Below, in pieces: positions 1-5,116 of a DNA stretch of 5,116 nucleotides. The stretch is from an uncultured Odoribacter sp. (GTDB lineage Bacteria; Bacteroidota; Bacteroidia; Bacteroidales; Marinifilaceae): contig CAJTSF010000058.1 of NCBI GenBank assembly GCA_910578985.1, positions 1-5,116 of the forward strand, written 5' to 3'. The translations under genes and the position numbers were made by a program. Below the pieces are notes generated by a model. It worked only from the letters and a program-made list of their open reading frames with translations, did no database searches and was not told the DNA's origin. Every line of letters begins with the position of its first letter. Position 1 is the first letter of the stretch.

Positions 1-347
1 CAACCCCGCTTTACTGGATGGATTTCGGGAACACGCAGACATCGGGACAGGTCGTTCTGGGAACCGTACCGAAAAAAATAAAGCAACCCGCATCTCAGCT
101 ATATGAAACGGTCGGTTCGCTGAAAGTTATCACCCGATTGGTTAAATATGCGAGAGTAAAGGAAGAGGATTCCGGACCGAGTTGCTCGCTGGCAGAAGCA
201 TTGGAGAAGCAGGACTTGTTCATCAATTCCACTTTGACGCAACTCGGGTGCAATATCCTATGGAAAATGTTCCGGAACGGGATGATTGAACATCATGGAG
301 TATTTCTGAATTTGGGAACGATGAAAGTAAATCCGGTTTTGATTTAA
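1..347 (+). CDS. PRTRC system ThiF-family protein, C-terminal part
   Basis: The open frame runs in from the left edge (first full codon at 3) and ends at TAA 345-347, so only about the last 114 residues are present. The ATG at 18 is internal: the frame is open before it and reads TPLYW ahead of MDFGNTQTSGQVVLGT. That motif, the SCSLAEALEKQDLFINS segment and the ending in FLNLGTMKVNPVLI match what I know of the PRTRC ThiF family. These are E1/ThiF-like nucleotide-binding-fold proteins encoded in PRTRC clusters on integrative and conjugative elements and plasmids; their exact biochemical role is not established. The ATP-binding part would lie upstream, outside the window. A promoter and riboswitch begin about 75 bases after the stop, so this gene closes one module and the B12 operon is a separate unit. 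The family call comes from recalled motifs, not a search. Confidence 0.8.
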   Translation, partial: TPLYWMDFGNTQTSGQVVLGTVPKKIKQPASQLYETVGSLKVITRLVKYARVKEEDSGPSCSLAEALEKQDLFINSTLTQLGCNILWKMFRNGMIEHHGVFLNLGTMKVNPVLI

Positions 348-389
348 ATGTCATATCCCTGAAACTCAAATTTATGGGTCACTTATGGA

Positions 390-408
390 TTCAGTTGCTG
401 AAATTTTT
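390..408 (+). terminator. weak terminator-like hairpin after the PRTRC gene
   Basis: TTCAG (390-394) pairs with CTGAA (398-402) around a 3-nt loop, followed by A and TTTTT (404-408). The stem is only 5 bp and AT-rich. It lies 42 bases after the PRTRC stop and just before the riboswitch promoter, where a terminator would be expected. A second CTGAA copy at 359-363 could pair with the same TTCAG, so the fold is not unique. Confidence 0.35.
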
Positions 409-421
409 ATTGGGTTAATAA

Positions 422-451
422 TTGGACTTTGAAACATTTTTGTTACTTTTG
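422..451 (+). promoter_or_regulatory. Bacteroidota-type promoter for the B12 operon
   Basis: TACTTTTG at 444-451 is an exact match to the Bacteroides -7 consensus TAnnTTTG. TTG at 422-424 sits 19 bases upstream, as expected for the -33 element. The start of transcription would fall at about 455-460, roughly ten bases before the first riboswitch stem. The position directly ahead of a complete aptamer supports the call; no transcript data are available. Confidence 0.7.
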
Positions 452-465
452 CGGCATTGTAGTTC

Positions 466-622
466 CTCAAAGGTTTGAAGACCTGAAAGGATTAAAAGGG
501 AATCCGGTGAGAATCCGGGACAGTACCTGCTGCTGTAAGTTCCAACAAAAAGTTGCTGCAACCTGCCACTGGTCATAGACTGGGAAGGCGTGGCAAACTG
601 GGACAAGTCAGAAGACCTGCTA
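466..622 (+). ncRNA. cobalamin (B12) riboswitch aptamer
   Basis: All conserved blocks of the adenosylcobalamin-type riboswitch are present in order. They are a 5' P1 strand AGGTTT (471-476), the AAAAGGGAA block (494-502), GGTG-AGAATCCGGGACAG (506-523), CTGCTGTAA (529-537), GCCACTG (565-571), GGGAAGGCG (582-590) and the B12 box AAGTCAGAAGACCTGCT (605-621). The 3' P1 strand AGACCT (613-618) pairs with AGGTTT, with one G-U pair. Known members of this family bind cobalamin and lower expression of B12 uptake or synthesis genes when the vitamin is plentiful. It is oriented toward the DUF4465 lipoprotein gene at 811, and the leader between them contains a terminator. Exact ends are approximate. Confidence 0.97.
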
Positions 623-662
623 CAAACGCGACGAGATAACCGCCACGGGTATTTGGCGTTTG
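623..662 (+). promoter_or_regulatory. expression-platform hairpin after the aptamer
   Basis: Directly after the P1 strand, CAAACGC (623-629) can pair with GCGTTTG (656-662), a perfect 7-bp stem. An alternative inner hairpin, CGCCA (641-645) with TGGCG (654-658), leaves the loop CGGGTATT (646-653). Part of this loop, CGGGT (646-650), can pair with ACCTG (561-565) in the aptamer, including one G-U pair. That is the sort of contact expected of the L5-L13 kissing loop that joins cobalamin aptamers to their switching domain. The stem is seen in the sequence; the kissing role is inferred. Confidence 0.5.
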
Positions 663-735
663 TTCAATTACAGCATGATAGGCTTGGGCTTCCGGCTTTA
701 AGGCTGACTCTCCGAAAATTGATACAGGCACTGCA

Positions 736-782
736 TCCGTTTGATACGATTATCCATCGTGACAAACGGAATTTTTGTTTTT
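736..782 (+). terminator. intrinsic terminator in the riboswitch leader
   Basis: TCCGTTTG (736-743) pairs perfectly with CAAACGGA (763-770). Inside it ACGAT (746-750) pairs with ATCGT (756-760), separated by a 2x2 internal loop and capped by a 5-nt loop. The T-rich tract TTTTTGTTTTT (772-782) follows directly. It lies between the aptamer and the start codon at 811, so it would stop transcription before the first gene. That fits control by B12-dependent termination. CAAACG at 623-628 could compete for the 5' arm. Confidence 0.85.
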
Positions 783-810
783 ATATATTGTTCCACTAAA
801 ACAATGGATT

Positions 811-1779
811 ATGAGAAATTTTAACAGAATCATGGCAATGGCAGCTGTAGCAGTTGCCGCCGCAGTGTTCACGGGATGTTCATCCGACGATGATTTCCTT
901 TCTCCGTATGAAGAGAGTGCGATTCAAACCCGCGCTACGAGTTCTACCAATGCGATTATCAATTTTGATAACGCACCCGAAAATGTAATGGCTTCCGACC
1001 AGTATGGAAACAATCTCTATTCTGCCACAGCCAACGGCAATCAGGTAACGACCGGCTACATCACTCAAATCGGGCAAACCGGTACGTACATTCAGTTCCC
1101 GATCAACTATACTCCTCAGGAATGGGAACCCGAACAGCCTTGGAGATATGAATATTGGAATGGCGGTTTTGCCATCTCTAATTTCCATAATCTGACACAG
1201 GGTGATTATGAGAATCAATGTAGCGTTTATGATAAGAATGGCGGTCATAGCGGTAAAAATTTTGCCGTTGCTTTCGGTTATAGCGATTCATACAATGATG
1301 CGGGAGCAACCTATGACAAGTGCGCCAAGATTTACTTGACCAATGCAACCGGATATAAAGTCGAAATTCCAAAGAAGCCAGTTAAGGGTACACCGAAATA
1401 TGGCAAATTCAACAGTGTATGGGTCTGCAATACAACTTATACCTACTTGGTCATGAAGGATGGCAACTCGTTTACACAAGGCTCTTTGTCGGCACAAAAA
1501 GGATGGTTTAAGGTGGTATTTGTTGCGTTGGATGCGACGGGTAAACCTACAGGTAAGGAAGTAGAATACTATTTGGCAAACTTCGATTCCAGTAAGGATG
1601 CAGAATCAGGCTTGGCCAATCAAATCCGTACTGGTTGGAGCCAAGTGGACTTAAGCGGTTTAGGTGACAGCGTATGTACTGTAGCTATCAATTTTAAAGG
1701 AAGCGATTCAAGCGCATACGGATTGAACACTCCTGCTTACGTTGCCATAGACGATATTGATGTAACCGTAAACGAATAA
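811..1779 (+). CDS. btuH: DUF4465 surface lipoprotein, probable B12-binding protein BtuH
   Basis: 322-residue lipoprotein. MRNFNRIM and an Ala/Val-rich core lead to the lipobox FTGC (Cys23), followed by SSDDD, an acidic surface-export signal. The start at 811 is chosen because it gives a normal signal peptide; an in-frame ATG at 775 lies in the terminator T-tract, and one at 832 would lose the basic N-terminus. The mature part matches DUF4465: WNGGFAISNF (116-125), NFAVAFGYS (150-158), VWVCNTTYTYLVMKDGNSF (203-221), VEYYLANF (251-258), GWSQVDLSGLG (275-285) and GLNTPAYVAIDDIDV (304-318). DUF4465 proteins encoded in Bacteroides BtuB loci have been described as B12-binding surface lipoproteins (BtuH). 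The riboswitch directly upstream strongly supports a corrinoid role. As first gene of the unit it would bind cobalamin outside the cell and pass it to a BtuG/BtuB-type receptor not in view. The family is clear; ligand and symbol rest on family knowledge and context. Confidence 0.9.
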   Translation: MRNFNRIMAMAAVAVAAAVFTGCSSDDDFLSPYEESAIQTRATSSTNAIINFDNAPENVMASDQYGNNLYSATANGNQVTTGYITQIGQTGTYIQFPINYTPQEWEPEQPWRYEYWNGGFAISNFHNLTQGDYENQCSVYDKNGGHSGKNFAVAFGYSDSYNDAGATYDKCAKIYLTNATGYKVEIPKKPVKGTPKYGKFNSVWVCNTTYTYLVMKDGNSFTQGSLSAQKGWFKVVFVALDATGKPTGKEVEYYLANFDSSKDAESGLANQIRTGWSQVDLSGLGDSVCTVAINFKGSDSSAYGLNTPAYVAIDDIDVTVNE

Positions 1780-1788
1780 CATGAATTT

Positions 1789-1835
1789 GGGGCAAATGCT
1801 TTTTAACGACAAATGCTAAGTATTTGCCCCTTTTT
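1789..1835 (+). terminator. strong intrinsic terminator between genes 1 and 2
   Basis: GGGGCAAAT (1789-1797) pairs perfectly with ATTTGCCCC (1822-1830). The stem extends inward through G-U, C-G, T-A and T-A to 13 bp, with a 16-nt loop (1802-1817) and TTTTT at 1831-1835. It starts 10 bases after the stop of the DUF4465 gene. CAAATGCT occurs twice, in the 5' arm (1793-1800) and in the loop (1810-1817). I see no good Bacteroides promoter between it and the next gene, so downstream genes probably depend on partial read-through. Confidence 0.9.
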
Positions 1836-1906
1836 ATTATATCCCAATGGAGATTGAAATTAAATACTTTCTTCAAGGGAATTTCAGCGTTAAAATTATA
1901 AATATA

Positions 1907-3682
1907 ATGAACAAGTATTTGCTTTTATTCTCCTTGACGATATTTCTATTTGCATGCAACAAAGACGAAGAAATATCGCAGGACGTGACCGTGCCTCCTG
2001 TCATTGAATTGGACAGCGAAGACGGAATCTATGTTGTAAAGATAGGAAAAGAGGTCGTTATTGAGCCGACCTATCAGAATGTCGATTACGCCGTTTATTC
2101 ATGGAAATGCAACGGTCGTATCATTTCCGATGAGCCTCAATTGAAATACATTTTCAACGAATGCGGTTCGTATTACGTTACCCTGCGTGTGGATACGAGG
2201 GATGCCAGCACAGAGGAAGAAATTCGTGTGGATGTCAATGAATTGGCTCCGCCCGTCATTTCATTGGTAACCCCCTCTATAGGGCTTAAAGTTGTCGCAG
2301 GACGTGAATATATCCTTACTCCCGACATTCAAAATGCAGAAGGAGCTACTTATTTGTGGACTCTTAACGGGAACGAAGTCGGAACTGAAAATACTTATAC
2401 ATTCAAGCAAGATGAGTTGGGAACTTATGAACTGACTTTAACTGTAGCGAATGAAGACGGACAATCAGAGAAGACAGTTTCTATTGAGGTTGTCGATAAA
2501 CTTCCAATTGAAATCGTAGTTCCGTCATCTTTATATTTCACCGAGGATAATACCAAATACGTAGAATTAGGACGTACTTTGTTTGTCCGCCCCTTTGTAT
2601 CAATAAGTGCCGAGCCTTCTTATCAATGGATTTTGGACGGGCAACCGATTGAGGGAGCCAATTCCTTGGTTTACGGTTTCAAACCCTCTAAAACCGGAGA
2701 ACACACGCTTACTTTTACCGTGAAATACGATAATCAAATAACAAAAGCAACCCTCACTCGTAATATTGCTGTTTCCGGTGTCGATGAAGTCAGTGTCAAT
2801 ATTCCGGTGAAATGTTGTGAAGCGGCCGGAAAAAGACCTTTTGCTGCCGGAAATTCCATTTACAGCAATAAAGTATATGAATTTGTTCCGGCTCCGGGAC
2901 AATTCGTAAACGAAACGAATACAGCAGGTTTCAATGGGGAAAGCACGCACGAAGCAGCCTGTGCTTACGCACAAAAACGTCTTGATAATGAACAATATGT
3001 TTCTCTTGGAGGTTGGGGAGGATATATCGTAGTAGGATTCGACCACAGTATCGAAAACAAAGGCGGTTATGATTTTTCCATCAAAGGAAATGCCTTTGAT
3101 TCGTCAAATGAACCGGGCATTGTATGGGTAATGCAAGATGTCAATGGAGACGGCTTGCCCAACGATGAATGGTATGAACTGAAGGGTTCTGAATATGGAA
3201 AACCCGAAACCATTCAGGACTATGCCGTAACTTATTTCCGTCCCGGTCCCAACATGGATACTCAATGGCAGGACAACAAGGGAAATAAAGGAGCGATTGA
3301 CCGTCTCGGCAACTATCACCCGCAAGAGTTTTATTATCCTTTGTGGATTGAAGCGGATTCCTATACGTTATACGGCACATGCCTGAAAGCACGTACCGAA
3401 CAAAGCCCGTCGACAGGCATGTGGTCCAATAATCCGTTCGGATGGGGATATGCCGATAATATTGGTGATGATATGCCCAATAAAGACAATCCTAACGCGG
3501 GAGCACTTGGAAACTATTTTAAGATTTCCGATGCAGTCAATATCGACGGTACACCTGCAAACCTTTCCCATATCGACTTTATCAAGGTGCAGACCGGAGT
3601 CAATGTAAAAGCCGGATGGTTAGGGGAAAATTCCACGGAAGTTTTCAAGTTCTGTGATGAAAACAACAATAACGACAAATAA
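1907..3682 (+). CDS. surface lipoprotein with three PKD-like domains and a Bacteroidota surface module
   Basis: 591 residues from the ATG at 1907. This start is chosen because MNKYLLLFSLTIFLFAC is a clean lipoprotein signal (Cys17, then NKDEE as surface-export signal); an upstream in-frame ATG at 1847 would add 20 residues ahead of it. Three PKD/Ig-like domains follow at about 30-111, 115-196 and 200-290. Two have the YxW core (YSWKCNG at 64-70, YLWTLNG at 149-155), the third has YQWILDG (239-245), and each closes with a Gxxxx(L/V)T(L/F)xV-type strand. The remaining 300 residues (about 296-591) form a module I know only from proteins named cell surface protein in Bacteroidota. It includes YVSLGGWGGYIVVGFDHSI (364-382), EPGIVWVMQDVNGDGLPNDE (402-421), FYYPLW (475-480) and GWLGENSTEVF (570-580). 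DVNGDGLPNDE resembles an acidic calcium-binding loop. Five cysteines in this module (303, 304, 352, 492, 583) could form disulphides. It ends 8 bases before the next gene, so the two are surely cotranscribed. PKD domains would act as a stalk; a corrinoid-related or partner-binding role for the C-terminal module is inferred only from the operon. Confidence 0.9.
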   Translation: MNKYLLLFSLTIFLFACNKDEEISQDVTVPPVIELDSEDGIYVVKIGKEVVIEPTYQNVDYAVYSWKCNGRIISDEPQLKYIFNECGSYYVTLRVDTRDASTEEEIRVDVNELAPPVISLVTPSIGLKVVAGREYILTPDIQNAEGATYLWTLNGNEVGTENTYTFKQDELGTYELTLTVANEDGQSEKTVSIEVVDKLPIEIVVPSSLYFTEDNTKYVELGRTLFVRPFVSISAEPSYQWILDGQPIEGANSLVYGFKPSKTGEHTLTFTVKYDNQITKATLTRNIAVSGVDEVSVNIPVKCCEAAGKRPFAAGNSIYSNKVYEFVPAPGQFVNETNTAGFNGESTHEAACAYAQKRLDNEQYVSLGGWGGYIVVGFDHSIENKGGYDFSIKGNAFDSSNEPGIVWVMQDVNGDGLPNDEWYELKGSEYGKPETIQDYAVTYFRPGPNMDTQWQDNKGNKGAIDRLGNYHPQEFYYPLWIEADSYTLYGTCLKARTEQSPSTGMWSNNPFGWGYADNIGDDMPNKDNPNAGALGNYFKISDAVNIDGTPANLSHIDFIKVQTGVNVKAGWLGENSTEVFKFCDENNNNDK

Positions 3683-3690
3683 AATTCATT

Positions 3691-5116
3691 ATGAACAAAA
3701 TATATCATTTCATCCTATTCTGTTTCGCTACGCTCTGCCTTGCTGCATGTAGTGATGACGACCCTGAAGTAAGCGGAATAGACGGCAAGGATCACTTCAT
3801 CTCCGAGTTTGCTCTAACTGTAGATGGCATTACCTATCAAGCCATGATAGTCGGGGACAAGATTACAGTTGAGATACCTTATAATACCAGTCTGAAAGGG
3901 GCTACCGTAGAGTATGCCCTTTGCGAGGGAGCCTCTATTAACCCGAATCCATCAACCATAGAGGATTGGGAAAATGAATGGAAATTCGTAGTCACCTCCA
4001 GAATGCAGGAGAGCAAAGTATATTCCTATACTTATCAATATGCAGACATCGAACAGAGCGGCAGCGTGGTACTTGCCACGCAATCCGAGGTGGATAATTT
4101 TGCCAAGACAGGAATAAACAAAATCGAAGGCAGCCTGACCATCGGAACGGCAGACGGAGAAGAAATCACCAATCTGGACGGACTTGCCAACCTGAAACAA
4201 ATCAGTAACTCTCTTGTTATCAATCCGTCTTACAAAGGAGCGGATTTGACGGGGTTGGATAATCTGGAACAACTCGGAAGTTTCAAATTAGGATCGACAA
4301 CTTCTACCAGTAAAAACATAACGCTCAAAACGGTTAATCTGCCCTCTTTGCTTGGAGTGACCGGCGATTTTGTCGTTAACAGTTCTGTCATTGAAAAAAT
4401 ATCCATACCCAAAGTCGAGTTCATTGGTGAGGATATGTATATAACCTCCGATGCTTTGCTTGATTTGGATGCAAATGCCGTTGAATCTGTCGGAGCTTCC
4501 TTAATTGTCAAAGGTTCGGTAGCACAAAAAGAATCAGCGACAACCGAAGCCATTGTTTTATCAGCGCTCAAACGGGTCGGGAATGAACTTACAGTCCAAT
4601 ATTTTCCCAAACTGCAAGGAATTTATCTACCGGCATTGGAAAGTGTGGCCGGTACTGCCTCATTCTCCGATATGTCCTCCATCGGAAGTCTTGCAATGAC
4701 CGAATTACATTCGGTTGGAGGACTGACTATAAAAAATTGCAAAGAGATTTCCATTGTTGAACTTCCCGGTCTTATTTCCTGCGGAGAGACCAGTGTGGAT
4801 GCGAATAAAGTCAATAAGTTTAATATATCTTCTTTGAAAGATGTACTCGGTGATATGACTTTAAGTAATCTGCTCATAGAAGAACTGGATTTGTCCCAGA
4901 TAAATTTTAACGGGAATACACTTACCCTACAATGTAAGCAACTAAATAAAATCGTAGGTTCGGAAACATTTAACGGTAGCCTTCTTCTGCTTCCTAAAAA
5001 TTGTCGATTGACCGAATTGACTCTTGAGGGAATCTCAAATATAGAGGGCGACTTCCAATGCAAAGATTATTTTTATGTCAAAAGGTTCATTATGCCATTT
5101 GTCAATGTGGCAGGAG
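3691..5116 (+). CDS. surface lipoprotein with Ig-like and leucine-rich/receptor-L-like repeats, 3' truncated by the window
   Basis: The frame from ATG 3691 is open through the window end: 475 codons with no stop, so the C-terminus is missing. MNKIYHFILFCFATLCLAAC is a lipoprotein signal with lipobox LAAC (Cys20), followed by SDDD, an acidic surface-export signal. Residues about 36-118 look like a small beta-sandwich of the kind found at the N-terminus of Bacteroides surface lipoproteins (DUF5018-like, tentative). From about 126 the chain becomes irregular repeats in which short hydrophobic strands recur, such as IEGSLTI, ISNSLVI, VTGDFVV, VGASLIV, VGNELTV, VGGLTI, VLGDMTL and IEGDFQC. They alternate with LxxL/LPxL turns (NLDGLANLKQI, NLPSLLGV, YLPALESV, ELPGLISC). 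This resembles receptor-L or leucine-rich beta-solenoid proteins, which usually bind a ligand or protein partner. It starts 8 bases after the previous stop and shares the riboswitch-led unit. I recognise no specific name; binding of corrinoid or of a partner in the uptake complex is inference. Confidence 0.9.
   Translation, partial: MNKIYHFILFCFATLCLAACSDDDPEVSGIDGKDHFISEFALTVDGITYQAMIVGDKITVEIPYNTSLKGATVEYALCEGASINPNPSTIEDWENEWKFVVTSRMQESKVYSYTYQYADIEQSGSVVLATQSEVDNFAKTGINKIEGSLTIGTADGEEITNLDGLANLKQISNSLVINPSYKGADLTGLDNLEQLGSFKLGSTTSTSKNITLKTVNLPSLLGVTGDFVVNSSVIEKISIPKVEFIGEDMYITSDALLDLDANAVESVGASLIVKGSVAQKESATTEAIVLSALKRVGNELTVQYFPKLQGIYLPALESVAGTASFSDMSSIGSLAMTELHSVGGLTIKNCKEISIVELPGLISCGETSVDANKVNKFNISSLKDVLGDMTLSNLLIEELDLSQINFNGNTLTLQCKQLNKIVGSETFNGSLLLLPKNCRLTELTLEGISNIEGDFQCKDYFYVKRFIMPFVNVAG

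Noticed and set aside
590..799. 69-codon open frame on the plus strand across the leader
   Set aside because: It overlaps the conserved B12 box and both arms of the leader terminator; its product resembles nothing I know.
775..810. Upstream in-frame ATG for the DUF4465 gene
   Set aside because: It lies within the terminator T-tract and would add 12 residues (MFLYIVPLKQWI) ahead of a complete lipoprotein signal peptide that starts at 811.
1847..1906. Upstream in-frame ATG for the PKD lipoprotein
   Set aside because: The added 20 residues precede a canonical lipoprotein signal; the start at 1907 places the lipobox cysteine at residue 17.
1836..1906. Possible promoter for the second gene (TACTTTCT at 1865-1872)
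   Set aside because: It matches only part of the TAnnTTTG consensus and has no -33 TTTG-type element at the right distance.
4230..5063. Long minus-strand open frames opposite the repeat lipoprotein
   Set aside because: They are antisense to a continuous plus-strand frame with a clear lipoprotein signal and repeats; low-complexity serine-rich products suggest codon shadows.
3691..5116. CRISPR-like or tandem DNA repeats
   Set aside because: The repetition is at the protein level, irregular in length and sequence; I see no DNA direct-repeat array in the window.

Overview
The window looks like a piece of a Bacteroides-type (Bacteroidota) genome. The evidence is a promoter with the Bacteroidota -33/-7 pattern, three consecutive lipoproteins whose signal peptides are followed by acidic surface-export signals (CSSDDD, CNKDEE, CSDDD), weak or absent Shine-Dalgarno sequences, and protein families (DUF4465, PKD-containing cell-surface proteins) typical of gut Bacteroidota. 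The overall theme is vitamin B12 capture at the cell surface, carried next to a gene of mobile-element type.

Layout. Positions 1-347 hold the 3' end of a PRTRC-system ThiF-family gene, a family common on integrative and conjugative elements and plasmids. Positions 348-420 hold a weak terminator-like hairpin and otherwise nothing recognisable. A promoter (TTG-N19-TACTTTTG, 422-451) then leads into a complete cobalamin riboswitch aptamer (about 466-622). Its expression platform (622-782) has mutually exclusive complementary arms and ends in a strong intrinsic terminator 29 nt before the first start codon. The first gene (811-1779) is a DUF4465 surface lipoprotein, best read as a BtuH-type B12-binding protein. 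A second strong intrinsic terminator (1789-1835) lies between it and the next gene. The second gene (1907-3682) is a 591-residue lipoprotein with three PKD/Ig-like domains and a large C-terminal Bacteroidota surface module. The third gene (3691 to beyond the window end) is a lipoprotein with an N-terminal Ig-like domain and an irregular leucine-rich or receptor-L-like repeat region; it is cut off by the window.

Working model (inference). When B12 is scarce the riboswitch lets transcription pass the leader terminator, and surface lipoproteins are made that capture corrinoids, or build a surface complex, for a BtuB-type TonB-dependent transporter and possibly a BtuG lipoprotein. Neither is inside this window; both are expected downstream. 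The terminator after the first gene would make the DUF4465 protein more abundant than the products of the later genes. The third lipoprotein, and the C-terminal module of the second, are the least characterised parts and the best candidates for undescribed functions in B12 uptake.
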